From Hepsetus odoe (Eukaryota > Chordata > Actinopteri > Characiformes > Hepsetidae), in contig CM029367.1 in the NCBI GenBank assembly GCA_017165825.1, positions 1,218,030-1,282,029 on the forward strand: a stretch of 64,000 bases of DNA, in the 5' to 3' direction. Shown piece after piece: positions 34,430 to 45,566 of this stretch (the first letter of the stretch is position 1; the number at the start of each line of letters is the position of its first letter). The position numbers and the translations under genes are program-made. The notes beneath the pieces are model-generated. The model was given only the letters and a program-made list of their open reading frames with translations, was not told where the DNA came from and did not search any database.

Positions 34430-34609
34430 CACAATGTCAAGCATCCTCTGTGTTTAACCCACACACACACCATCCAGCAGGGACAGACATATCCAGCACC
34501 CAGGGCGCAGTTTTGGGGATGGTAGCTTGATCAACAATCCGGGTCTGGAATTCAAACCTACAATCTTCTGGTCCTGGGGCCTTGACCCAAAACATTTGGC
34601 CACCCCTAA
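34430..34609 (-). mobile_element. SINE-A copy, diverged, tail-truncated
   Basis: It includes GTGTTTAACCCACACACACA, CCATCCAGCAGGGACAGAC, and the head CCTTGACCCAAAACATTTGG. Confidence 0.7.
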
Positions 34610-35440
34610 ATGAAGAATAGTAAATGAATGTATCACTTCCCATCATCTGAGGAGATGAAAGTACATGTTTTGAGAGGAACTTCAGGATTTTCTGACCCTT
34701 CAGAAGGTTTCAGAAGTCTTTGAATCATCCTGTATCAGTCCAAAGTGCCAGGAAAGTTGCTCTCGAAGGAACCCACTGTGAGGAAAGAGCAACGCCATGT
34801 GCAGGCCTGACCAGCACTTAACGTTATTACCTAACACTGGCACAAAGCCCGACTGACCCTCTCTGGCTTTGGCATCACTATTACAGCCATTTTCATTCAT
34901 TTGCCGATTAGTGTCTCAGCAAGAGCGTGGATCTGCTCCAGAAATGAAGATCTTACTCTCATTCATTAATGCTAATAGCATTCGCTGGATCATCGCAATC
35001 AATAGCGCCTCTCTGTGATGGTCCAGCTGCATCCCTTCCTTAATTGGCTTAATCATTCAGTCTGCCTTTTTAAATGTCTTTATTTTATTCATTGATTTGT
35101 TTTTTGGATTGCAACGTAGCCTTTCTGCCAGTTTTGTTCTCCTGGCCAGCAAGTCACTCCATCTCCAAATTGGAAGGAAAAAACAAGGATCTGCTCCTCT
35201 CAGTCTCTGGAGGCCTCAACACGCTTGGAGGAGAACAAAAAACTGCCTATTATGTTACTCTGTAGCATTGCGTGATCCTGCCCATGCAAATCCAGCTCTC
35301 GGTCCTGGTACAGCTGTTCCCAGGAATTCATAGTTTTCATGTGACATCACACTCCTTAAGCCCCGCCCACCTGGAGGGCAAAACAGATCTTCCTCCTTCT
35401 GCCCTCCACTGATCTTCACCAGGGTTGCTCCTTCATTTCC
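34610..35440. other. Candidate conserved noncoding island 34830-35060 in unique sequence
   Basis: Repeat-free. It contains clustered homeodomain-type words (GCCGATTAGTG, TTCATTAATGCTAATAGCAT, CTTAATTGGCTTAATCATTC) and no coding frame of known family. Conservation is untested. Confidence 0.35.
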
Positions 35441-35441
35441 T

Positions 35442-35443
35442 TT

Positions 35444-35482
<39 letters not shown>

Positions 35483-35706
35483 CTCTCTCCTCTCTATATC
35501 TCTCTTTCTCTCTCTCCTCTTTATATCTCTCTTTCCTTCTCTAGCCCCACTCTGTCTTTTTTCTCGTTTTCTCAGATATGTTTAATTAGCTGTATGTTTT
35601 TTCTCTTTCAGACAGTCCTTTCTTGCTTGCTTTCTTCCTTTATTCTCTCCCTCTCTCGCTCTCTCTCACTCTCCCAGGTGGATGACAGGAACCCCCCCCC
35701 CCCCCC
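35442..35706 (+). repeat. CT-rich microsatellite region with poly(C)
   Basis: Uninterrupted (CT)n at about 35447-35478, then impure CT/TTTC runs to 35680 and a C-run at 35691-35706. Confidence 0.9.
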
Positions 35707-36184
35707 GTGTTTCTGTATGTAACACATCTCCCGGAGGTTCTACCGAATCCGTCACTTACGCCTCACTGTGAATCTCATGAGGTCCATAAACCTCCCGCCA
35801 ACGAGAGGAGCTCCCCTTAACGGTGATTCACCCAATAAAACAACGGCATATTCCACTTCAGGGCCACCGATCCGAACACCGGCACTCCTGCGATCAATTT
35901 ATGGAAACTCAAATTGAATCCCAAAGACATTTGCATACACTGCTGGGACACCAGGACCATCCATCACAATTGGAGTGAAATCACTCTGATCGGTGTGTCT
36001 CTGGAGTGCGCAGTAAAATAAGGGTCCCACTGAATTATTTACCAGTTTATTCAACAAACCACACCGAGCAAACTGCCGGACGTCTCACTTCAACATTTTA
36101 ATGCATGAACCCACACCTTCTGGGTTCCAACAGTCCATGCGTTCATTATTGAAGTATAAGAACCAATACTGTTCTGGAAAAGTA
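35707..36184. other. Unique sequence, candidate conserved island 35740-35960
   Basis: Repeat-free with GATCAATTTATGG and CATTTGCATACACTG (octamer-like ATTTGCAT) words. There is no coding support. Confidence 0.3.
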
Positions 36185-37060
36185 GAAGTACTAATTCAAT
36201 TACTCACTCCAAGTCAAAAGCACAAAAATGTACTGAGAGTGTAAAGTAAAAAGTACAGGAATGTACTGAGAGTATAAAGTAAAAAGTACAGGAATTGCAC
36301 TGAGAGTGTAAAGTAAAAGTACGGAATGTGCTTAGAGTGTAAATAAAAAGTACAGGAATGTACTGAGAGTGTAAGTAAAAGAAGTGCAGAATGTGTACTG
36401 AGGAATTAATAAAGTAAAAGTAGAGGAATGTACTGAGAGTGTAAAGTAAAGGAAGTACAGGAATGTACTGAGTATAAAGTAAAAAGTACAGGAATTTCCT
36501 GAGAGTAAAAGTACAGGAATTACTGAGATTAATAAAGTAAAGAAGTACAGGAATGTACTGAGAGTGTAAAGTAAAGTACAGAATGTGCCAAAGGTATAAA
36601 TTAACAAGTACCAGGAATGTACTGAGAGTGTAAAGTAAAAAGTACAGGAATGCACTGGTACAAAGTAAAAGTACAGGAATTTCCTGAAGGTAAAAGTACA
36701 GGAATGTACTGGAAGTGTAAAGTAAAAAGTACAGGAATGTACTGAGAGTGTAAAGTACAGGAATGTACTGAGAGTGTAAAGTAAGAGTACAGGAATGTAC
36801 TGAGAGTATAAAGTAAAGAGTACAGGAATGTACTGAGAGTATAAAGTAAAAGTACAGGAATGCACTGAGTATAAAGTAAAAGTGCAGGAATTTCCTGAGA
36901 GTAAGTACAGGAATGTACTGAGTGTAAAGTAAAAGTACAGAATGTACTGAGAGTGTAAATGAAAAAATGCAGGAATATGCTGAGAGTGTAAAAGTAAAAG
37001 TACAGGAATGTTACTGAGAGTGTAGAAGTAAAAGTACAGGAGTGTACTGAGTGTAAAGTG
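36185..37060 (+). repeat. Minisatellite array 1, about 33-bp unit, roughly 25 irregular copies
   Basis: The unit reads AAGTACAGGAATGTACTGAG followed by AGTGTAAAGTAAA. Lead-in sequence at 36185-36225 (AGTAGAAGTACTAATTCAATTACTC) looks like a fish DNA-transposon segment, from which the unit may derive. The same unit occurs in opposite orientation at 45978-46700. Long minus-strand frames across it are incidental. Confidence 0.9.
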
Positions 37061-37722
37061 GGCGTGTCTCCTCTGAAGAGGCGTCTGGGCGTCTGTCTGT
37101 GCTGAAAGTGAACTGAATCTCACTCCATATTAATAGAATACAAGACTATTAAAGCCTGAACTAACTCAATAAAACAATCTACAGAAAGAAATAAATCCAC
37201 ATGAACTTCACAGCTTCCCCTTTCATCACATCTCTACTAGTTCTCCATCACGGACACACACTCCACACACCTGAACTCCACAGTCCACTCTCCCTGTCCT
37301 CTCTCTCACTCTCCTTCACTCTGTCCTGCACCGATGGACACTCAGATACTCTGAATATTCCTGTCCTTTAGGTCAGTAATTCTATGCCGTCTCTGAAGCC
37401 AAATTGTAGAGTTTACAAAAACCAACAAACCAAACACAACAGTCTCAGAAATGACTTGAGTGAAAAGTACATTTCATTTTAATATTTCTACACCTTCAAT
37501 GGGTCACACACCATCAGGAACACACACCCTTGGTCTGAAGGACACCCGTCCCAACGTGGTCTACGATGACATTAAGGTCAGAGATGATGAACTGAAGAAC
37601 ACCTTCCTTAAATCACTCGATCTACTCTTCCATGTGACACGTGATCATGGGGAACGACCAGAGTGGGGTCAAAGGGTGGTCAGTGCTCCAGGGTGAACTG
37701 TATTAACACCTGACCCTGCATA

Positions 37723-37726
<4 letters not shown>
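37061..37726. other. Unique sequence, nothing recognised
   Basis: No gene or dispersed repeat could be supported. Confidence 0.35.
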
Positions 37727-37769
<43 letters not shown>

Positions 37770-37893
37770 TCTCTTAAACATTATATCATAAGGCTGTCAA
37801 GGTCAAGGACAGTGCCTTGACTAAGCCTTGATCAATTTTAGGTCATGACCCTCTAACTATGCTTCCAAACACACACACACACACGCACGCACG

Positions 37894-37941
<48 letters not shown>

Positions 37942-38070
37942 TTTGTTTTTACCTCTCGTCAGGACCCATATATACATGGAAGTATTTATACAAACTGATA
38001 ATACACCCCATATGTATTAAATATATAAATTTATATTTTACATCGATATGGGATAGATAGACAGACAGAC

Positions 38071-38144
<74 letters not shown>

Positions 38145-38273
38145 ACAGACAGATTTAGTATCTATATAATAAAATGTGCCCCAGATGTGTTATAAATATG
38201 TCAGGATCTTTATGTAGTAGTATATAAAAATATGTTTTTGTGATTAATCTGCCCTGACAATGTATGAAAACCA

Positions 38274-38349
<76 letters not shown>

Positions 38350-38350
38350 T
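37727..38350. repeat. Microsatellite cluster: CA, CA/CG, GATA, CA
   Basis: (CA)n at about 37727-37764, (CA)n with GCAC variants at about 37869-37938, (GATA)n at about 38052-38142, and (CA)n at 38275-38347. Confidence 0.95.
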
Positions 38351-38949
38351 CTGTCCTCATAATAAAGCAGCCTTCATGTTGATGAAGTGTCCCCATGTCC
38401 TTGTGTCCTCTGGCCTTAGGAACTCTATTTAATTTCCCCGTAATGCCCCATCACTTCATATCTCACACATGTTCACATTGCACTGCATGATTTTCATTCC
38501 TAATTTTCTTCAGGCGCTCACGCTGTTATCGTCTCAACCTGCGGGGCGTCTCGCGCTTGAAATGAGATTGGAAATCGACTGTTATGAGAAATACACTGGA
38601 CATCGGACGCCTTATTGCCACGGGATACTCGACGGCGTCTTCGTTTATAGGCCCGGTTCACGGCGCGAGGGCTTGTTGGGAATCGCTGCAGCTTTAATGG
38701 AGCGGGACGGGCAGTTTGCAGGTGCCATAAAGATGATGTTCAATACTGCTGGAGTGTGTGCAGCTATTTTCAATTACCCAGCGAGCCTCGCCGTCGCCTC
38801 CCGTCCCGGCGGTGGTCGTGGAGGATGAAGCGTCAATTGTGTTACTCATGAATGCCATGTTCACTCCAACTGACCAATCAAACTGCATGAGGGACAGTCA
38901 AGGAACCGCCATCACCGGGAGTCCCTTCAGCTCCTCTTTGTAGTTTTGA
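38351..38949. other. Candidate conserved noncoding island 38505-38870
   Basis: A repeat-free, CpG-containing stretch. A 119-codon frame (38469-38828) crosses it but has no domain, and similar lengths are open by chance in GC-balanced DNA. Conservation is untested. Confidence 0.3.
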
Positions 38950-39013
38950 CACACTCATTTTCTTAGCCGCTTGTCCTGATTAGGGGCCATGCTGGAGTCT
39001 ATCATAGCTCTCA
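38950..39013 (-). mobile_element. SINE-C 3' fragment
   Basis: ACTCATTTTCTTAGCCGCTT and GTCCTGATTAGGGGCC are the reverse of the conserved SINE-C 3' end. Confidence 0.55.
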
Positions 39014-39014
39014 C

Positions 39015-39181
39015 GGTGAAAGTGAAAGTGACTATTTGTCATTGTGAACACAGTGAAATACAACGAAATACATTCTCTTTGTTTAACACACACACAAGGT
39101 CCAGCAGGGGGTGGACGTATCCAGTGATGGGGACGGTACCTTGCTCAAGGGTAACTCGGGGCAACCTACTCATCTGGGATA
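39015..39181 (-). mobile_element. SINE-A copy, head truncated
   Basis: It has a perfect GAAAGTGAAAGTGA at 39018-39031 and a body with CCAGCAGGGGGTGG. It is broken at CATCTGGGAT, where a second copy begins. Confidence 0.8.
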
Positions 39182-39183
39182 AT

Positions 39184-39389
39184 TATCACTTTGAACCACA
39201 ACAAAATGCATCCTCTGTATTTAACACACACACTCCGTCCAGCAGGGGGCAGACATATCCAGCACCCGGGGAGCAGTGATGGGGACAGTACCTTTATCAA
39301 GGGAACCTCAGGACATCCTACTGGTCCAGGATATGAACCCACAATCTTCCAATCCTGGGGCCTCGTCTCTAAACAGGACACCGTTGCCC
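39184..39389 (-). mobile_element. SINE-A copy in tandem with the previous one
   Basis: A perfect CTCF core lies at 39239-39252. The body and head are complete to AACAGGACACCGTTGCC, with the extreme tail missing. Confidence 0.85.
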
Positions 39390-40070
39390 TTAGAAAGCAG
39401 AGAAAAATCATCAGATGGGATGATTTGGTCCCGTTTACGATCAAATGTACTTTATGAAATATATTCGTCCTCCTTTGGAGACACCCAGCATGGACAGGAC
39501 ACTTTGGGGGTGCTTTCTTGCTCAATAGCCCATTTAATTGAGAATGATTAATTACTGATTGGATTAGAAGTCTGATTAAACACACAAGAGCGTTCACCAT
39601 GATGTGAAGTAAAGCACACGGTGGACGGATTCCGCTCTGGACTTGCATTTTGAGTCCCTTCATCAAACGGCACTTCAATGAAATGATCTTAAAGTGCTTT
39701 GGAAGCACTGACTCAGGTGAGACAGATTGTCCCCGCGGTCCGTCGGAGCGGGCAATCTTCTCCCAGCATCATTAATACATAAATAAGGCTTTCACCGCGA
39801 TCGTTGGGAGAAGTCTCGAACGCCGTTTATCCTAAGCAGGATGGTGAAGCCTGGACCTCCAGCACCTGTGCTGAGTGCGTAATGGACTGGGGGTCACCAG
39901 GACCCCTCAAGGATGAAGAAGAATCAGTCTTCACTCCAGTCTGGAAAAAACACCAAAAGATAACGACTGCAATGAAACAGAGGCGAATCAAGGAACTGTT
40001 AACATGTGGATCAGCACCACTAGAGGGCAGCAGTGAGCTCAACAATCTACTCCTGCTCCACTGAGAGACA
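39390..40070. other. Unique sequence with a stand-alone CTCF-like motif
   Basis: A perfect CTCF core CCACTAGAGGGCAG lies at 40017-40030, just upstream of the 61-bp minisatellite. No gene is seen. Confidence 0.4.
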
Positions 40071-40450
40071 GAGGGAGGACCGCCCTACACACCCAGAGAG
40101 AGAGGACAGTTCTACTGAGTGATGGGGGAGAGGGAGGACCGCCCTACACACCCAGAGAGAGAGAGGACAGTTCTACTGAGTGATGGGGGAGAGGGAGGAC
40201 TGCCCTTCACACCCAGAGAGAGAGAGGACAGTTCTACTGAGTGATGGGGGAGAGGGAGGACCGCCCTACACACCCAGAGAGAGAGAGGACAGTTCTACTG
40301 AGTGATGGGGGAAAGGGAGGACTGCCCTACACACCCAGAGAGAGAGAGGACAGTTCTACTGAGTGATGGGGGAGAGGGAGGACCACCCTACACACCCAGA
40401 AAAAGAGAGGAGTTATATTGGGTGATGGGGGAGAGGGAGGACTACCTTAC
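40071..40450 (+). repeat. 61-bp minisatellite, six units plus a partial
   Basis: Unit starts lie at 40071, 40130, 40191, 40252, 40313, 40374 and 40433. Each begins GAGGGAGGACYGCCCTACAC and ends GATGGGGGA. Period variation (59 or 61) comes from the internal GA count. Units are very similar, so the array is young. Confidence 0.95.
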
Positions 40451-40799
40451 TTACGATGGAACATTAGCTTGGCAGTCATGACAAACTTACCACTAAGAAA
40501 TGAAGTGAGTAGTGTCTTAATGGAGGGCTATCGGGACAGTTCTGTAAGTGGAGACAGGAGTCCCCCTCCCGACCAGTGCAGAGGACGACAGAGATCATCA
40601 ATGGGGATTGAGTTGGAGCTCAGCAGGAGTGATGTTTGACGTGCTTTTAAGAGGTTCTTCCTGCTGGAGTGGTGGACAGATTTACAGGCGTATCAGAGGG
40701 ACGTGCCGGAGACGAGCAAACGGGGATCCATCAGTCTCACGGGACACAAAGGAGTTGAGTTAGGAGCAGCAGAGATGAGCGCTTTATGGGGAAGAAAAT

Positions 40800-40844
<45 letters not shown>

Positions 40845-40959
40845 CATTTCTGATGATGGTGCAGGTTGCAACATGAATAATGCACCGCCATTATTTCTAA
40901 AGATCGAACACCTCAGCGGCTTTTTGCTGAGAAAGGCAAGGGTGTTTTGCTTCATCACA

Positions 40960-40990
<31 letters not shown>

Positions 40991-40991
40991 G

Positions 40992-41044
<53 letters not shown>

Positions 41045-41790
41045 AAAGAAGCTTAAACTCATGCTTAAACATGCTGCGTGTTGTTCAGAGGTTGATAATA
41101 TTAGAAAGTGATGGCAGAGGGTCCTGTTTCTAGGTTTGGGTTTTGAGCTGAGTTTGAGGCCTAAATGGTTAAAAGTAAAAAACGTAAAGTACACTTGAAG
41201 CACAGAGAAGAAATGAAAATGGATGGAGGTCAGAAAAGTTCATTAGATATAACGCCTTAAAAGAAACACTGAGAAAACACCATTTTTGCTTTATGTACAG
41301 GTTCTCCTGAAAGACCATCGATCGAAACCGCCTCCTGTGTTGAACCGAATGACAAAATTTGGTATTTTGCAACTGCAAATTTTAACGGACAATTGTAAAA
41401 TGACAAAATTTCAAATTAACTGCAAATTCACAGTTTTGAGTTTTTTGGTGAATGACACGTTTTCGTCAAAGTATGACTTCACTATAATATGGACATAAAT
41501 CTTCAGTGACGTATATTCAGTGTTATATAATGAAACATTACCGTTTGTCATGCAGATGATTCATCTTCTCTGTACTGATGAACTATAAGGGTGAACAAGG
41601 CCGTTCTGCCTGGTTGGGATCCATCAGGCTCTCGGGTGGAAATGTTTTCCTGGCAGCGAGGAGAGGTTCTGCAAAAAAAAGCATTCAGAGAAAACTGAAA
41701 ATACTCAGAATGAGAGAAACCATAAACCCACTGTCAGAAAAATAAAAGAACGTTTTCTGTATAATCAATCAATTCAATTTGGAAACACTT
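40451..41790. other. Unique sequence with two long CA/GT microsatellites
   Basis: (GT)n at about 40804-40842 and (CA)n with GCAC variants at about 40957-41042. The rest is unique with no gene seen. Confidence 0.6.
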
Positions 41791-42215
41791 TGTGCCTCCA
41801 CTCACTTTATTGGAACCCTTGGGTGTCTCATCGCTGGACACTTTATTAAAAACACTGTGTGCCTCCACTCACTGGCCACTTTATTGGAAACACCCTGTGT
41901 CTTCCCATACTGGCCACTTTATTGGAAACACCCTGTGTCTTCCCTTGCTGGCCACTCTATTGGAAACACCCTGTACCTTCACATATTGGCCACTTTATTG
42001 GAAACACCCTGCGTCTTCCCTTACTGGCCACTTTATTGGAAACACCCTATGTCTTCCTTTACTGGCCACTTCATTGGAAACACCATGTGCCTTCACTTAA
42101 TGGCCACTTTACTGGGAAGCCTTGGGTGTCTAATCGCTGGCCAGTTTATTGGAAACACCTAGCGCTTCCACTTCCTGGCCAGCTTTTAGAGACTGGCCAC
42201 TTTATTGGAAACAGC
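41790..42215 (+). repeat. 38-bp minisatellite, about 11 copies
   Basis: Starts of TGGCCACTTTATTGGAAACA at 41873, 41911, 41949 and 41987 give a 38-bp period. The unit resembles the CACTTTATTAGG-type end of fish DNA transposons. Because 38 is not a multiple of three, all three frames stay open by repetition. Confidence 0.9.
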
Positions 42216-42829
42216 AGCCTCGGCGCTCCCCCGTCCCCGACGGTAGCTGGGCTGTGGTGACTCCACTCCAGCCGAGAGTCACATGTGAAGGAATGGCCGA
42301 TGTGGGACGCCCGCAGCGCTGGACCTGTGACTCCGGGGTTTAATGGCGTCGGGTGACACTGTGATTAGGAAAGACGGATGAAGGTGGCCGAGCTCTCTGG
42401 AGAAACATTCCTGAACCTCTCTCGCTCTCTCTCTCTCTTTCTCTCTTTCCCAAGATCTATCGCTCACATTCATCAGCGCCCTAATCTCCTTACACACCCC
42501 TCCCCGTCTGCTGCAGGGTTAAACGGCATCATCGCCGAAACGGCTCAGCCAATTAAAAGCATAATTGATTAAACTATTAAAAGGTGAGGTAATGCCGTCG
42601 GTGACTTACAGCAGATTAATCCTGCGGCGCCGTCCGAAACTGTTCGTGCATGAAAAACACTTTCCAAGGCAGGCAGAGCAAAATATCAGCACATACATCA
42701 TAACCTTTCCCAGAGCCTGGAGGGACGGCCGCCGTGGGAGGATGTCTTATTACAGAGGACGGAGTGGTGGTGGACGTCCAGTGAGTTATTATACATAAAG
42801 CTTCACGATCATGTCCAAAAACTCACGCT
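42216..42829. other. Candidate conserved noncoding island 42490-42790, with a short CT run
   Basis: CT-rich at 42418-42448. The island contains CCAATTAAAAGCATAATTGA and GCAGATTAATCCTGCG words and no repeat family. Confidence 0.3.
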
Positions 42830-43010
42830 CTCTATTTCTGAGCCGCTTGTCCTGATTAGGGTCGCGGGTGGTCAATTTAGCATCTCCAGTCCACCTGATG
42901 TTCATGTCTTTGGGCAATCATTTCCTGAAGGACAATCGTTTCCTGGAGGACAATCACTTCCTGGAGAAAACCCATGCAGACACAGGAAGAATACGTCCCC
43001 ATGAACCTAA
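42830..43010 (-). mobile_element. SINE-C copy with an internal 18-bp triplication
   Basis: It reads from GAGCCGCTTGTCCTGATTAG through AATTTAGCATCTCCAGTCCA to CCATGCAGACACAGGAAGAA. TTTCCTGRAGGACAATCR-type units repeat three times at 42913-42966. Confidence 0.65.
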
Positions 43011-43077
43011 TGAAGACCCTCCTGTTCAAGGAACACAGAGGAGACTGATCTTCATATTTTGATTCCAAACTTCATAA

Positions 43078-43565
43078 TGTTTTAGTGCGTTGTTGCGGAA
43101 CAGTTCTCCTGAAGGACAGTGTTGTTGTCTGTCATTTTCAGTCCAGTCTCTGTTAATGAGCAGTTCTCCAGATCTTCCTGAAGGACAGTGTTGATGTCTC
43201 TCATGTTCAGTCCAGTCTCTGTACCTGAGCAGTTCTCCAGATCTTCCTGAAGGACAGTGTTGTTGTCTCTCATCTCCAGTCCAGTCTCTGTACCTGAGCA
43301 GTTCTCCAGATCTTCCTGAAGGACAGTGTTGTTGTCTCTCATGTTCAGTCCAGTCTCTGTACCTGAGCAGTTTGATAGTTCTGTGTTGGTTAATCCACAC
43401 AGTGATCTACATCTCAACCTTCAAGCAGAACAAAGTGTCTAACTTAAGACATGAAGCAGTGAAGAAACAGGTGTAGATGATTCCAGATGATCAGATGATT
43501 CATTTACTGCTGATGCTGAACGCTGAGTGGTTGGAACGTCTTTATCTAGAACCTTGTACTTTCAG
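43078..43565 (-). mobile_element. Element A/B copy with four 69-bp modules
   Basis: On the reverse strand, element B (AAGGTTCTAGATAAAGACGT...GTGTGGATTAACCAACACAG) is followed by about four 69-bp modules with CAGGTACAGAGACTGGACTG. It is the longest module array in the window. Confidence 0.8.
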
Positions 43566-44204
43566 GCACTTTGCAGCCTGGAGCTCTGAAACATTTGTTC
43601 CAGTTTCTTTCTTTAAAATCAATTCAATATGCCAAAGATAAGACAATATGCCAAAGAGACATCTTCTCACCTACTAGTAAGACTCCCTGTGGTTTAGGTG
43701 AGGGGTGGTGCCTGGCTAGAACAAGCAGGACGTGGGACATATGCACTCACGCTTCCTAAATTTGATCATAAACAGCAGCTCCTCCTTAAATCTGTTTGTT
43801 TTGGCATCAGCCTGAAGTTCTCCGTGTCTCTCCAGTGATGTGAAGGTGACTCAGCAGTAGCTCAGTCTACACTGTGAGTTGTATTTAGTAACAAATAAGG
43901 AACTTCTGAAGACCTTGTGTCCTGTGAACTTCACTGTCCCCAAAAGTACTTCAAGAACATCAGACATGCCTGCTTTCCTCTTCTCCCCTGCCAATCAATA
44001 CGGTCACAGTTTTGGTCAATCGAGGAAACAGAACATGATTTTGCTCTTTAAAGCTGAGCAGGCCGAGCACTGGGGCTGTTCCGTAAATACAGTCCTGTGT
44101 TAAAACTTATACCCCCATCATTTCTTCTCACCCTTCCATGGAGAACAAGACAAAAGGATCAGATTTACTGCAACCAGTTAAACACAAAGAAAGCTTTTAG
44201 TTTC
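43566..44204. other. Unique sequence, nothing recognised
   Basis: No gene or repeat family could be supported. Confidence 0.35.
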
Positions 44205-44612
44205 TAACCAGCTTTAAAGTCAATATTCACTCCCACCCCCGTTATTCTTCAGCACAGCCTCAACTCCCTTAGACCAGCTCCTTTCTTTAAGTCAGGAACA
44301 CTTCTCCAGGCTTCTTGAAGGACGTCCCAAAGCTCTTCTTTGGATGTCAATGCCTTTTGTTTTCTCTGTGGAGATGATTCCAGACTGCTTCTGAAACTGC
44401 TCAGGTACAGAGACTGGACTGAAAACGAGAGACAACAACACTGTCCTTCAGGAAGATCTGGAGAACTGCTCAGGTACAGAGACTGGACTGAACATGAGAG
44501 ACAACAACACTGTCCTTCAGGAAGATCTGGAGAACTGCTCAGGTACAGAGACTGGACTGAAAATGAGAGACAACAACACTGTCCTTCAGGAAGATCTGGA
44601 GAACTGCAGCAC
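44205..44612 (+). mobile_element. Element A left arm with three 69-bp modules
   Basis: The left arm (GCTTTAAAGTCAATATTCAC...CAGCCTCAACTCCCTTAGAC) is followed by GGACGTCCCAAAGCTCTTCT and then three tandem 69-bp modules from about 44396. No right arm is visible. Confidence 0.8.
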
Positions 44613-45289
44613 TGTATGTCAACATGTCAGTTCTGGAGATCTGTCCGATGAGCATGTTTTAAGCAATCTTCTACCATTGTTCAGATATCCCAATAAAGGC
44701 TTGAAAGTTGTTCTTCTACCACCTCACATGGTCCAGAAGAGTGAAGGGAAAAAGAGAAATGAAAGGCAGGGCGCTGGAATAAGAGTCTGCTGTTTGTGTT
44801 GAACTAATGACTAAATAAAAACTCCATGATGGTTTTGGTGGATACGCACTGGAGTCTGTGATTGGGGGAAAAAGATGAGGTATTCATCCTGAGCGTCGCT
44901 CTCCGAGCGTTCGTTTGACACTCATTGAAAATCTATAGTATTTCATTAGACGCAGTGGAGACCCAATCAGTCCTCATCGCCTCTCGCCGCCTCTTTATAA
45001 ACAAATTCAGAACGGCGGCTGAGCTGCACGGAAGCTGTTATCTCACCCCAGCGCTGCCCAATCAGCCGATCGTTGACTGCGCCTGCTGCACAAGCAAGTC
45101 AGACGCAGAGTAAATTTGTCTTCCTTTGTCCTGTCCTTGCTGATCAACAGTGTTGGGCCACACAGTGTCCCTGCATGGAAATGAGTTTCAAAGGAGAGAG
45201 AAAGAAAGTGTTTGGCTCTGGAGAAATGGTGTTTCTACATCCATGGTTCAATTATTATTTGTTCATAATGATCCATTCTGGAAACAACT
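44613..45289. other. Unique sequence, candidate island 44880-45110
   Basis: Repeat-free with balanced composition. No gene is recognised. Confidence 0.3.
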
Positions 45290-45460
45290 TGAGGAGCAGT
45301 CAAGCTCCAGGGAGGACGTTTGGTATGAGTTGGAGTGAGGAAGCTCCACTGAAGATGTTTGGGATGAGTTGGAGTGATGAAGCTCCACTGAAGATGTTTG
45401 GGATGAGGTGAAGTGAGGAAGCTCCAATGAAGATGTTTGGGATGAATTATGAATCGGAGT
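45290..45460 (+). repeat. 39-bp tandem repeat, about 3.5 copies
   Basis: GTTTGGGATGAGTTGGAGTG starts recur at 45318, 45357, 45396 and 45435. Confidence 0.9.
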
Positions 45461-45530
45461 GATGAGAAATATGTAATATTTAAATCTCTCTCTCTTTCCT
45501 CTTCTGTCTCATTCTGTCTGTCTCTATCTT

Positions 45531-45566
<36 letters not shown>

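Noticed and set aside
36332..37123. 263-codon minus-strand open frame
   Set aside because: It lies across a minisatellite. The translated protein is only the repeated unit (SCTFTLYS-type), so it is not a gene.
38469..38828. 119-codon plus-strand frame
   Set aside because: No recognisable domain, splice signals or family features. Better explained as GC-balanced noncoding sequence.
41779..42260. Three overlapping frames of 102-133 codons
   Set aside because: They arise because a stop-free 38-bp repeat cycles through all frames.
43026..43417. Repeated RYRDWTEHERQQHCPSGRSG peptide shared by several loci
   Set aside because: It is the 69-bp transposon module read in a stop-free frame. It is found on a non-coding fold-back element, in two overlapping frames and with no start context. 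It is reported instead as a repeat.
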